Program-made: the position numbers and the translations under genes
Shown here: piece after piece, positions 16,517-25,387 of the stretch
Position numbering within the stretch: the first letter of the stretch is position 1
Layout of the letters: each line of letters starts with the position of its first letter
Assembly (NCBI RefSeq): GCF_000190315.1
Contig: NC_015151.1
Location: 558,001-622,000, forward strand
DNA: 64,000 nt
Direction of reading: 5' to 3'
Source: Vulcanisaeta moutnovskia 768-28
GTDB lineage: Archaea > Thermoproteota > Thermoprotei > Thermoproteales > Thermocladiaceae
The notes under the pieces: generated by a model
The model's input: only the letters and a program-made list of their open reading frames with translations
What the model was told of the DNA's origin: nothing
Databases searched by the model: none

Positions 16517-17533
16517 ATGCGTGCTGTAGTCTTTGATAGACCAGGCATGGAAAATGTGCGTATAATGGATATTGAGGCGCCAAGGCCTGGACTGAACGAG
16601 GTGCTAGTACGTGTTAAATATGCAGGTGTTAATCCAGTGGATTACTTCACGATCAATAGGGGCGGTAAACCAATGCCACACATACCAGGTGCGGAGTTTG
16701 CCGGCGTGATTGAGGAGGTTGGTTCCAACGTTAGGGGCGTCAGTGTTGGTGATGAGATCGTGATTTACAACAGGCTATTTGATGGCAGCTGCAGGTATTG
16801 CTTAATCGGGCATGAAGAATTATGCGTGAATGGTGGTTTAATAGGCGTTGTGACTAATGGCGGGTTTGCAGAGTACGTGGTTGTGCCTGCAACTAACGTG
16901 ATAAGAATACCAAAGAGCGTCAGTCTCGAGGAGGCGGCGACACTACCCGTTGGCGCATTAACCGCCTGGCACATGGTCTTTGACAGGGCTGGCGTAAAGT
17001 CGGGAGAGTTGGTCGTTGTTTTTGGAGCTACGGGTAACGTGGGTAGTTATGCCGTTCAATTCACAAAACTAGCCGGCGCCACCGTAGTCGCGATAAGCCG
17101 TAAGGCAAGCAAGGTCAGGGACGCATTAATGGGGCTAGGCGCCGATTACGTAGTGACACCAGAGGAGGCTCAAGTACTGGTGAATGAGTTAAGCAATGGG
17201 CTTGGCGCTGACTTGGTAGTTGATGCCGTTGGTCAAGCAACCTGGAACCTAAGCTTCCAATTAGTTGCGCGCTATGGTAGGTGGGTAACCGCAGGCGCAC
17301 TGACTGGTGGAGATGCCACGCTTAGCTTACCGTCACTTTACTCAAGGGAGATTGCCGTAATAGGCTCAACAGGCGGCACCAGGGCTGAGCTCATTAAGCT
17401 ACTTGACTTACTCAGTAAACGTAGGATCAAGGCACCAATCTACTCAAAAATGAGCCTTGACAGGGTTAAGGAGGCATTTGATACCATGTTCAGGTCAGAG
17501 GATAGAGTGGGTAAGGTGTTACTCACGCCATAG
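16517..17533 (+). CDS. Medium-chain dehydrogenase/reductase (MDR), enoyl/acryloyl-CoA reductase-like
   Basis: A 338-residue MDR protein with an N-terminal GroES-like domain and a Rossmann domain (VVFGATGNVGSYAVQ, near residue 165). The catalytic-zinc Cys of true alcohol dehydrogenases is replaced (AGVNPVDYF in place of CGxCGTD) and the His-Glu pair becomes GAEFAG, so it is not a zinc-dependent ADH. Three Cys of the structural-zinc lobe remain (GSCRYCLIGHEELC). This pattern fits quinone or enoyl/acryloyl-CoA reductases that use NADPH without metal. Substrate unknown. Confidence 0.75.
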   Translation: MRAVVFDRPGMENVRIMDIEAPRPGLNEVLVRVKYAGVNPVDYFTINRGGKPMPHIPGAEFAGVIEEVGSNVRGVSVGDEIVIYNRLFDGSCRYCLIGHEELCVNGGLIGVVTNGGFAEYVVVPATNVIRIPKSVSLEEAATLPVGALTAWHMVFDRAGVKSGELVVVFGATGNVGSYAVQFTKLAGATVVAISRKASKVRDALMGLGADYVVTPEEAQVLVNELSNGLGADLVVDAVGQATWNLSFQLVARYGRWVTAGALTGGDATLSLPSLYSREIAVIGSTGGTRAELIKLLDLLSKRRIKAPIYSKMSLDRVKEAFDTMFRSEDRVGKVLLTP

Positions 17534-17698
17534 TAGGCTTTAGGTAATGTTATTTTATAATAAAGTAAAAAATCTAACGAGAATAATAGTATTTCTTCTT
17601 TGTTAATGATCGCGTTAATCAATATAAATTTTATTGGCATACTCCATCTTAAATTATAAGTACTACACCTAGGCTTACTAAGTTCTTTAAGCGCCATG
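17534..17698. other. AT-rich intergenic stretch, no supportable gene
   Basis: A minus-strand frame opens at 17697 (MALKELSKPR...) and runs into the 3' end of the MDR gene. Its composition (Ile/Leu/Tyr/Asn rich, no recognisable motif) is that of chance translation of AT-rich DNA. The first codons might be the start of a second decayed PaREP1-like copy, but that cannot be supported. Confidence 0.4.
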
Positions 17699-17872
17699 CT
17701 ATAATTCTTTGATTATGGTTCTTAATCTTTTAACTAGTTCCAGGGCTGACCACCTATGTACTTCTAACTCCTCCCTACTCATGAAGTTGTGGTAGAAGTT
17801 AGCGTATAGTCTCTCGACCATGCTGAAGTTTGTTAGGATCGATTTACCATTAGTTTCCTTATAAGTAAACAC
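17699..17872 (-). pseudogene. PaREP1/HEPN-like gene remnant (C-terminal piece)
   Basis: The minus strand reads through from a GTG at 17872, with an internal ATG at 17821, to a TAG at 17699-17701. The product includes TNFSMVERLYANFYHNFMSREE and then VKRLRTIIKEL. The ERLYANFYxxFxxxE pattern followed by a basic helix is typical of the C-terminal end of PaREP1 family proteins (HEPN-like helical bundles expanded in Thermoproteales). Family members are usually well over 100 residues, so the N-terminal two thirds is missing, replaced by the L19e promoter region. Likely a truncated fossil, though a 40-residue product could still be made. Confidence 0.5.
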
Positions 17873-17901
17873 TTAAAAACCGCGTTTGCAGCAAGCCACT
17901 G

Positions 17902-18348
17902 ATGGTTGACGTTAAGAAATTGGCTGCCGAGGTGCTTGGTGTTGGTGAGTCACGGGTTAGGATTAGCCCTGAGGCTATTGATAGGCTTGGTGAAGTTACT
18001 ACGAAGGCTGATATTAGGGCTTTGATTAAGGAGGGGTTGATATATGCTGAGTATGCCAGGGGCGTTAGTAGGGGTAGGTGGCGTGAGTTGCATGAGAAGA
18101 GGAGGAAGGGTAGGAGGAGAAATGTTGGTAGGAGGAGGGGTAGTAAGTACGCGAGGCTTGATCCTAAGGAGGCTTGGATTGGAAGAATTAGAGCTTTGAG
18201 GAGGTATTTGAATTCGCTTAAGAGGAGGGGATTAATTGATGTAAGGACTTGGAGAGAGCTTTACCTGCAGGTTAAGGGTGGTAGGTTTGATAGTGTGGCG
18301 TCGCTCAGGGCTTATTTAATTAGCAATAACATCATCAAGCAGCAGTAA
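17902..18348 (+). CDS. rpl19e: Large-subunit ribosomal protein eL19 (L19e)
   Basis: A 148-residue protein, normal for archaeal L19e. It has KKLAAEVLGVGESRVRISPEA at the start and a very basic middle (REL HEKRRKGRRRNVGRRRGSKYAR) followed by WIGRIRALRRYL. It is a primary 23S rRNA binder of the large subunit. A TATA-like box (cacttaaaaac) lies about 26 bp before the ATG. L18 follows 61 bp downstream. In most archaea L19e and L18 sit inside the spc operon with L32e and S5, but here only these two remain together. Confidence 0.95.
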   Translation: MVDVKKLAAEVLGVGESRVRISPEAIDRLGEVTTKADIRALIKEGLIYAEYARGVSRGRWRELHEKRRKGRRRNVGRRRGSKYARLDPKEAWIGRIRALRRYLNSLKRRGLIDVRTWRELYLQVKGGRFDSVASLRAYLISNNIIKQQ

Positions 18349-18409
18349 AAATGCTCATACCTCTATCCTAGAAATACTTATTAAGTAATTATCTTTTGGC
18401 TTTACGAGC

Positions 18410-19051
18410 ATGGCAAGGACCGGTCGTTATAAGGTTAAGTTTAGGCGTAGGAGGATTGGTAAGACTAATTACTACAGGCGTAGGGAGATGATTAAGAGTG
18501 GTTTGCCTAGGCTTGTTGTTAGGAGGACCAATAGGTACATAATTGCCCAGGTTATTGTGCCTAAGGTTATGGGTGATGAAGTTATTGTAAGCGCCACATC
18601 TAAGGAATTACTTAATTTTGGTTGGAAAGGTGGTACAAAGAACACAGCGAGTGCTTACCTTGTGGGCTTAATAATCGGTTATAAGGCGCTACTGAAGGGT
18701 GTTAAGAAGGCAATACTTGATATAGGACTTCATAGGCCCACCAATGGTGCTCGTATCTTTGCTGTACTTAAGGGGGCACTTGATGCTGGGCTTGAAATAC
18801 CACATGGTGAGGATGTACTTCCTGATGATGATAGAATAGAGGGTAAACACATTGCTGAATATGCCGAGAAACTTAAGAACGAGAATGAGACATTATACAA
18901 AGTCCATTTCTCGCAATATCTTGCGAAGAGTTTAGAACCAACAGAACTGCCGAAGCATTTTGAGGAGATTAGGGATAAAATTAAGAACTATTATGTTAAT
19001 TGGTTTAAGAAATTGAATATAGAATTACCACAAGAGACCGCTGAGGAATAA
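18410..19051 (+). CDS. rpl18: Large-subunit ribosomal protein uL18 (L18)
   Basis: A 213-residue archaeal/eukaryotic-type L18. It has a basic N-terminus (YKVKFRRRRIGKTNYYRRR), then RLVVRRTNRYIIAQVI and GLHRPTNGARIFAVLKGALDAGL, the 5S rRNA-binding fold. It contacts 5S rRNA in the central protuberance. The long C-terminal helical tail is usual for the archaeal form. It follows L19e on the same strand; a separate upstream AT-rich box could give it its own start. Confidence 0.95.
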   Translation: MARTGRYKVKFRRRRIGKTNYYRRREMIKSGLPRLVVRRTNRYIIAQVIVPKVMGDEVIVSATSKELLNFGWKGGTKNTASAYLVGLIIGYKALLKGVKKAILDIGLHRPTNGARIFAVLKGALDAGLEIPHGEDVLPDDDRIEGKHIAEYAEKLKNENETLYKVHFSQYLAKSLEPTELPKHFEEIRDKIKNYYVNWFKKLNIELPQETAEE

Positions 19052-19218
19052 TATAAGGATTAAGATAATGATCATAATTAATGATAACTACGAAAATATC
19101 ATTCTCTAGGAAAATCTCTCCGTAAATTATTTATTCGCAGATTGTGCATGCAGTTAAGAATCTCGAGTAATCTTTAAATATAAATTTGTTATTGATTAAT
19201 AATAACAAAGTGATTGAT

Positions 19219-20571
19219 ATGAATAAATCATCAAGAGGCCCTGGATTATCAGGGACTCATTATGTAATGTTTATGAGTTATTCCTTAACATTCTTGATAT
19301 GGGGATTCGTGACTACAAGCGGTGTAATGACCCTTTACTATTTCTCCAACCACATACCCAGATTTCTGGTACCTCTATCGGCAGCGCTCGGCCCTATATT
19401 CCTAATGATTGGTAATGTTTTCATGGGCAGATTAGCGGATATCGTTGGTAGGAGAGGTATATATGTATATACTATGGCACTATATACCATTGGATTAATT
19501 GGTATGGGTTCATCAATACTTTTAATGAATATTATATCTGTATCAAAGGCATTCATACTATTCATAATATCATACATACTGGCAGAGATTGGCGTTGGTG
19601 GTGAAGAACCTCCTGCGCTGGCTGCTACCACTGAGTTAATACCGCCTAATTATAGGGGTGCCATGCTCGTCTTAATAACGAATTTCGACAATATTGGTGC
19701 AACGATAGCATCGGCAATTTTATTATTGGCCTTGATGAGGGGTACGCAATTATCAGCTACCTGGACCATGATCAGCGCGGCTATTGTTGTTTTAATTGTG
19801 GCGATAATAATTAGGTTATTAACCCCTGAATCTGTGAGGTGGTTAGTTACTAAGGGTAAGGTTCATGAAGCTGAACGAATAGCTAAGGAGTATGGATTAT
19901 CCTATGCCCTTACGGAAAGTCCTGGTCAACTCATTAAGTTTCCATCATTATGGTTTAGGACCTTAGTGCTTTCGCTCCTTGGCGTGTCCCAATTGGTCAC
20001 GTATGGATTAATGGCATATTACATAGTGTACTTGCCGTCATTACCCTTCTCAAGTGATGAAACCCTAGCAACTCAAGTATTACTATGGGCTAATCTAGGT
20101 GCATCCATGGCAGGTCTAATTGGGTTTATTGTTGATAGGTTAAGCAGGAAAACATTCACATTATTCTCATACTTAGGCGGATTACTAACTATGATCCCTA
20201 TATTCATAATATATGGCCTAATGACCAATAGCCATCTAGGCTCGTCATTAACCATATTCTATACACTATTATTTCTGAACATGGTATTTAGTGAATTTGG
20301 ATGGGCCGTTAGAACACTTCTTGAGCCCGAACTATACCCAACAAAGAACAGAGCAACTTGGGTTGGTATGGTTAGGCTCATTGCATGGACGATATACGTA
20401 TTACTCATCTATTACCTACTTGCCTCAACCAACGCCTTCACATATTTACTATCTAACTTAATACTTTACGTCATAGGCTTCTCCGCTGCGCTGGCGTGGT
20501 TTATACACGGAACTGAAACTAGAGGATTACCAATAAATGTCCTTGATAAAGCCGCAGATAAGAGTAACTAA
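19219..20571 (+). CDS. Major facilitator superfamily transporter, sugar/metabolite porter type
   Basis: 450 residues from the ATG at 19219. An upstream TTG at 19186 is possible, but a TATA box (tctttaaata, 19171-19180) places the transcript start near 19200, which excludes it. Twelve transmembrane segments are expected. The MFS loop 2-3 motif is visible as GRLADIVGRRG, and the mid-loop PESVRWLVTKGK resembles the PESPRWLL motif of sugar porters. It is likely a proton-coupled importer in the cytoplasmic membrane. Substrate unknown. Confidence 0.82.
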   Translation: MNKSSRGPGLSGTHYVMFMSYSLTFLIWGFVTTSGVMTLYYFSNHIPRFLVPLSAALGPIFLMIGNVFMGRLADIVGRRGIYVYTMALYTIGLIGMGSSILLMNIISVSKAFILFIISYILAEIGVGGEEPPALAATTELIPPNYRGAMLVLITNFDNIGATIASAILLLALMRGTQLSATWTMISAAIVVLIVAIIIRLLTPESVRWLVTKGKVHEAERIAKEYGLSYALTESPGQLIKFPSLWFRTLVLSLLGVSQLVTYGLMAYYIVYLPSLPFSSDETLATQVLLWANLGASMAGLIGFIVDRLSRKTFTLFSYLGGLLTMIPIFIIYGLMTNSHLGSSLTIFYTLLFLNMVFSEFGWAVRTLLEPELYPTKNRATWVGMVRLIAWTIYVLLIYYLLASTNAFTYLLSNLILYVIGFSAALAWFIHGTETRGLPINVLDKAADKSN

Positions 20572-20767
20572 GGAACTATTATTTATGAATTGAATTATGA
20601 TCATTTATATGATTCGTGAAAATAATTAAATTAATAAATGTATTAGTTGTGAAAAATATACTAAAACATTAACGCACTTTCTGAGAAATTAATTTAGAAA
20701 GGTTTTTAATTACTAAGTGCGGTGAAAGTTTTGCTCTCATCAATAACTCAACTCCTTGGTGATTTCT

Positions 20768-21733
20768 ATGACCAAGCGCTACCTAGTACTGGCGATACTT
20801 GCCTCGGCCTTATGGGGAATATCATATCCAATTACTTACGTAGCCCTTAGATTCTTTGGTGCTGATGAATTAATAGCAACGAGCTATCTATTCTCCATTT
20901 TATTATTAACGGCATTATTGTATTATAATTATGACACTGAGTCAATAATTAAGGGCTTATTATTGTCACCAATAAATTACATAATTACGTATTTATATGT
21001 GGAGTTATCGAATAATGTTGGTGGCTTAACGGCTCTTGTAAGCTCAAGTTATATAATACCGTTGATAATCATTAATTACATAAATAACGAGGGAATCAAC
21101 ATTAGGCACATAATATCTGCAATCACACTGCTTAGTGCATTATACTTATTATTTCAGGGCTATGGTGATCCTATATACATAGCATTACTACTCATGGTTA
21201 TGAATCTTATTTACACAATAGTTTTGGCTAAGATTAATAATATTGATATAATAAATTTCGTATTTGGACAATCATTGGGTACGTTAGTAATAGCATACTT
21301 AACAATGCGAAAGTTCATTATGTTATCACTTATTTTTGAATTGAATTACTTCTATTATCCGTTGTTACTTGCCCTAATCGGTAATGTAATACCCTATACA
21401 CTATATGCGGTGGCGATTAGGCACGTAGGACCTGTTGAAGTATCATTAACATCCTCAGTTGAAACTATAAGTTCATTAATAACCTCAATACCAATGCAAC
21501 AACTACCGGCTAATCCAGTGGCTTGGACATTATTAATAATATCAATACTATCATTAAATATTGAGTTAAGAGAATTTGAAATGAAAGGAAGATCAATACT
21601 AATAAGCGACTATACGCCTAGCCATCAACCAATTAAGGAAGTTTCACTATGGAGTGGGAGATTCAAGGATAGTTTAGGGTTTGTTGGTTCATGTATAATA
21701 ACGAAAATACCTCGAAAGAAAAAGGTGATATAG
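20768..21733 (+). CDS. EamA/DMT-superfamily transporter
   Basis: 321 residues from the ATG at 20768, preferred over TTG/GTG codons just upstream because a GGTG Shine-Dalgarno-like element ends 7 bases before it. It has about ten short transmembrane helices in two EamA halves. It opens ILASALWGISYPITYVALR, the typical WG..P.. start of drug/metabolite transporters; the second half has GNVIPYTLYAVAIRHVGPVEVSLTSSVETI. A hydrophilic, basic tail of about 55 residues ends exactly one base before the convergent AspRS gene. Substrate unknown. Confidence 0.78.
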   Translation: MTKRYLVLAILASALWGISYPITYVALRFFGADELIATSYLFSILLLTALLYYNYDTESIIKGLLLSPINYIITYLYVELSNNVGGLTALVSSSYIIPLIIINYINNEGINIRHIISAITLLSALYLLFQGYGDPIYIALLLMVMNLIYTIVLAKINNIDIINFVFGQSLGTLVIAYLTMRKFIMLSLIFELNYFYYPLLLALIGNVIPYTLYAVAIRHVGPVEVSLTSSVETISSLITSIPMQQLPANPVAWTLLIISILSLNIELREFEMKGRSILISDYTPSHQPIKEVSLWSGRFKDSLGFVGSCIITKIPRKKKVI

Positions 21734-23035
21734 CTACGGCTCGAGCCTATATCTATCCCTTGGATAGAGTACGACTTCTCGAATATTACTCCTCTTTAAT
21801 AACACCATTAATAATCTATAAAGCCCCATACCCCATCCTGCATGTGGTGGCATGCCATAGTCGTAAATCATTAAGTGATTCTCGAAACTCTCCGGATTAA
21901 GACCTTTCTTCTTTAATGCATCCATTAATTGCTCCTTAATGTGAATTCTACTGCTTCCCGATGCTATTTCCAAACCATCTATTACTAGATCAAATGATTC
22001 ACTTATCTTGGGATCCGAGTCAAGAGGCTTTGTATAGAAAGCCCTTAAGTCCGTTGGGAAGTGTATTATAAAGAATGGTTCTACGATCTCTTCGCTTAGG
22101 ATCTCCATGCCATTTTTCGGCACATCTTCACCCCAATTAATCCTTAAACCTCTCTTACTTAGTATATCCAACGCTTCATCGTATGTAATCTTCCTAAATG
22201 GTCTCTTTGGGACCTTAACCTCTATTCCATATTTAGCTAGCTCATTACCATATAACCTACTGACTCTATCATAAACATTAACAATTACATCCTCGAGAAT
22301 CTCCATAACATCCATATAATCGGCAAAGGCCTCCTCAATGTCTACGGATATGAACTCATTAAGATGATAATTAGTATTATGCTTTTCAGCCCTATATGCA
22401 GGTGCTATCTCAAATATCCTCTCAAGGCTCGCTGTCAATTCCTCCTTATAAAGCTGCGGACTCTGGGCTAAATAGGCAATCCTCTCAAAATACTGTACAG
22501 TGAATAATTCAGCGCCTCCCTCAGTGCTTGTTACGATTATTTTCGGCGTAAACACCTCTATGAAATCACGGCCATACAGCGTCTCTCGAATGGCACGAAC
22601 AGTTTCACTTTCTACCCTAAATATTAACAAATTAAATGGCCTCTTAAGATCTATTGACCTGAACTTTAATCGAGTATCTAGATCAGTCTCCACGGAACCC
22701 CATATATCTATGGGCAAGGCTTTCGACTTAGCAATAACCTGTATTTCACTTGGAAAAACCTCAATACCAGCCTTAACTATCTTACTCGCTCTAACAACGC
22801 CCTTAACCGCTATAGCATCCTCCCTATTTAATGATGGTATCATTGACCAAACACTATCTGGAGCAACACCCCTCTTTATTGTTAATTGAATAAAGCCCTC
22901 CCTATCCCTAATTAATATGAATTTTATATTACCGAGATCTCTAATGTCCCAAACCCAACCAGTCAGTATGACCTCCTTACCATCCAGTTCAGGCGTTAAG
23001 TCTTTAGTCCAGTGAGTTTTTCTTAAAGGACCCAC
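21734..23035 (-). CDS. aspS: Aspartyl-tRNA synthetase (archaeal type)
   Basis: A 433-residue class IIb synthetase with an N-terminal OB-fold anticodon-binding domain (about 20-105) and a catalytic domain. Motif 2 is AYRAEKHNTNYHLNEF and motif 3 is GWGMGLYRLLMVLL; QSPQLYKE is the substrate loop. It lacks the bacterial GAD insertion. The OB-fold carries GWVW (Trp29). In archaeal AspRS, Trp here is associated with tRNA-Asp-specific enzymes and His with non-discriminating ones, so this copy is probably discriminating. Convergent with the DMT transporter gene, 0-bp gap. Confidence 0.93.
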   Translation of the reverse strand: MGPLRKTHWTKDLTPELDGKEVILTGWVWDIRDLGNIKFILIRDREGFIQLTIKRGVAPDSVWSMIPSLNREDAIAVKGVVRASKIVKAGIEVFPSEIQVIAKSKALPIDIWGSVETDLDTRLKFRSIDLKRPFNLLIFRVESETVRAIRETLYGRDFIEVFTPKIIVTSTEGGAELFTVQYFERIAYLAQSPQLYKEELTASLERIFEIAPAYRAEKHNTNYHLNEFISVDIEEAFADYMDVMEILEDVIVNVYDRVSRLYGNELAKYGIEVKVPKRPFRKITYDEALDILSKRGLRINWGEDVPKNGMEILSEEIVEPFFIIHFPTDLRAFYTKPLDSDPKISESFDLVIDGLEIASGSSRIHIKEQLMDALKKKGLNPESFENHLMIYDYGMPPHAGWGMGLYRLLMVLLKRSNIREVVLYPRDRYRLEP

Positions 23036-23071
23036 GATCCACTTACAGATTTGGGGATTTAAAAATTATGA

Positions 23072-23584
23072 TCACTTAGTAATCTCAACCCTTATATTTG
23101 TACCACTAATCTGACTAAGAACCTTAGCCAACTCACTCGGTCTAAATGGCAATCTCCTAAGCTCGTTCTTAGTTATCCTGACAACAGTTTCTGTGGTACC
23201 ATCAGGCAGCCAGGACGTTGATACAGTGAGTATTCGGGCGGGCGATGCCAATTGCGTAGCTAATTCATTCACATTAACACCCTTCTCAACAACCTTAACT
23301 CTCTTATTCAATGTCCTCTCAATATCATGTTCAATCTGCTGCACTATAGACCGAGGAAGCGTCTTTACACCCTTAAGTACTACAATTACCAAATCACCAA
23401 CTTCATAGGACTTAACATACTCAACATTCTTCAAAATCTCATCCATCTTGCCGGTGGCTATGTTTAGCAATGCATCGCTGACATCAACATCAAGCATAGA
23501 ATATTCCCCACTATCAAGCAAAGATTGGCACTTCTGGCAGAACACCCTAGTCTTAACGCAGAATGTACAAAACGGTATTTTCAT
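23072..23584 (-). CDS. Archaeal NusA-like KH-domain protein with N-terminal Zn finger
   Basis: A 170-residue protein. The N-terminus MKIPFCTFCVKTRVFCQKC has four Cys (6, 9, 16, 19) forming a probable zinc site. It is followed by KH-type domains (VGDLVIVVLKGVKTLPRSIV and the second part ending GTNIRVEITK). This is the archaeal NusA-related family, thought to bind RNA during transcription or antitermination; function in Crenarchaeota is not settled. It is 36 bp upstream of aspS on the same strand and probably co-transcribed. Confidence 0.8.
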   Translation of the reverse strand: MKIPFCTFCVKTRVFCQKCQSLLDSGEYSMLDVDVSDALLNIATGKMDEILKNVEYVKSYEVGDLVIVVLKGVKTLPRSIVQQIEHDIERTLNKRVKVVEKGVNVNELATQLASPARILTVSTSWLPDGTTETVVRITKNELRRLPFRPSELAKVLSQISGTNIRVEITK

Positions 23585-23706
23585 TCGACACTCATAAAAA
23601 TACCTGGCTTAATAAACCTTATGCCTTAAGATAATATGAATAGTTAATCTTCCAAAGGAGAACGCGACAAAACCTTATTATCTGGGATTGCTGCATTAAG
23701 GATTGT

Positions 23707-24630
23707 GTGAATGATGCAATAATAGCCTTAAATCTCAGGAAGAAATTCGTTAGTTATGAGCGTATTGGCTTCATAAGAAGGAGAAAAATCATAGTTGAAG
23801 CGCTGAAGGGCGTGTCCTTCAATGTTAAGTGGGGTGAGGTATATGGGTTACTGGGGCCAAATGGAGCGGGTAAGACAACAACCGTCAAGATACTGGCCAC
23901 CCTATTAATTCCTGATGATGGTTATGCCATGATTAATGGGCATGATGTAGTTAAGGAAGCAAACATTGTTAGGAGCATTATAGGCTTGATTCTTTACCCA
24001 GACAAGGGCTTTTACTCAAGACTTAGTGGGTATGAAAACCTCGTCTACTTTGGTAAGCTCTATGGGTTAAGTAAATCCATGGTCGAGACAAGGGCTAGGG
24101 AGTTAATGAGACTCGTTGGCCTTGAGAATGCAATGAATAGGCCCTATGAGGAGTACTCACTTGGTATGAGGGCTAGATTGGCCATAGCTAGGGCGTTAAT
24201 TCATGATCCGCCTGTGTTATTTCTCGATGAGCCAACCATTGGTTTAGACCCAATCTCTGCGAGGGAGGTAAGGGAATTGGTAAGGAAACTAAGAAACGAG
24301 GGCAAGGCGATACTCTTCACAAGCCATAACCTTTGGGAGGTGGAGGAGATTTGCGATAGAGTTGGTATAATAAATAATGGGAAAATGATCATTGAAGGAT
24401 CACCAAGGGATATCAAGGATATGCTTGGATTAAAATACACAATTGAGATCGAGACTCAGATTAATGGACGTGTAGAAATCATACGTGAAGAAACTACGAA
24501 TCCTATTGATACACTTCGTAAAATAATAAATGAAGCTGAATCAAGGGGCTTAAGAATAGGTAAGGTAAGGATTAATGAACCATCGTTAGAGGAAGCTTTT
24601 GTCAGGGTGGTTGAGAATGAAGGTAAGTAG
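23707..24630 (+). CDS. ABC transporter ATP-binding protein (drug/ABC-2 type)
   Basis: A 307-residue ATPase with Walker A GPNGAGKTTT, signature YSLGMRARLAIARAL, Walker B VLFLDEPTIGLD and H-loop TSHNLWEVE. A C-terminal extension typical of DrrA/CcmA-type ABC-2 exporters is present. The start is GTG at 23707. It overlaps the first permease gene by 14 bp and is followed by a second permease, so the operon encodes a complete exporter of one ATPase and two different membrane subunits. Cargo unknown (lipid, drug or polysaccharide are family options). Confidence 0.9.
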   Translation: MNDAIIALNLRKKFVSYERIGFIRRRKIIVEALKGVSFNVKWGEVYGLLGPNGAGKTTTVKILATLLIPDDGYAMINGHDVVKEANIVRSIIGLILYPDKGFYSRLSGYENLVYFGKLYGLSKSMVETRARELMRLVGLENAMNRPYEEYSLGMRARLAIARALIHDPPVLFLDEPTIGLDPISAREVRELVRKLRNEGKAILFTSHNLWEVEEICDRVGIINNGKMIIEGSPRDIKDMLGLKYTIEIETQINGRVEIIREETTNPIDTLRKIINEAESRGLRIGKVRINEPSLEEAFVRVVENEGK

Positions 24631-25387
24631 ACTAAGTATACTCTATGCAGTAATGATAAATGAGCTGAAGATAATAAGTAGGGAGCCGGGTGGCTTAGCG
24701 TTGCTAATAATACTTCCATACTTTGTTGCTGGTGGTATGGCCTTCATAGCCTCGTTTTTCGTGAAGATAACCAGTGGTGTTTTCCTTAGGCAATTTATTG
24801 GGTTCGAGGTACTAATGCTATCAATGATAATGATGCAAACAGGGGCTCGATTTCTATGGGAGGAAAAGAGGGGTGGACGGCTTGAGTTTTTGCTTGCAAC
24901 GCCAACAAGTATGTACATAGTGTTATTTGGTACGTCTATGGTAATGATAATAATGAACATAGGTGCCTTCACAATAGCTTCCTTGCCATTGTTCTATGCA
25001 GAGTATGGATTGGTCGGAACCATAAAATTAGCATTGGCGTTGCTCTTATTATTCATTGGGTTATTGCCTCTTTACGGGCTTGGCTTATTAATAGCGGGGC
25101 TTGTTATGAAATTGAATGACGCCGATACAGTAATGAACATCTTAACACCAATATTAACAATACTCTCTGGAACTACGTATCCAATATATGTATTGCCATG
25201 GTGGATCAAGGAACTTATCTACGTATTACCTATGTATATTACTTTCCACTCTATGTACCTGGAGAGTGCTAGTCATGAAAGTATCACCTTTATTGTATAT
25301 TTAATAATTGCGACAATAATTTACCTATTACTCGGTGTGACTTCGTATGCCAAGCTTGAAAGAAGCTTTAGGAGCAGGGGTATTTAG
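24617..25387 (+). CDS. ABC-2 type permease, first subunit
   Basis: 256 residues from the ATG at 24617, which overlaps the ATPase gene end by 14 bp. It has six transmembrane segments. The central VMKLNDADTVMNILTPILTILSGTTYPI and LPWWIKELIYVLPMYITF follow the ABC-2 permease pattern (the xxGxxxP..lp.wl....P). It forms the membrane path of the exporter with the ATPase and the second permease, which starts 41 bp before this gene stops. Confidence 0.82.
   Translation: MKVSRLSILYAVMINELKIISREPGGLALLIILPYFVAGGMAFIASFFVKITSGVFLRQFIGFEVLMLSMIMMQTGARFLWEEKRGGRLEFLLATPTSMYIVLFGTSMVMIIMNIGAFTIASLPLFYAEYGLVGTIKLALALLLLFIGLLPLYGLGLLIAGLVMKLNDADTVMNILTPILTILSGTTYPIYVLPWWIKELIYVLPMYITFHSMYLESASHESITFIVYLIIATIIYLLLGVTSYAKLERSFRSRGI

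Noticed and set aside
17440-17697. Minus-strand 85-codon frame running into the MDR gene
   Set aside because: Overlaps the firm MDR coding end and has chance-like composition. Only the first few codons hint at a PaREP1 start, which is too little.
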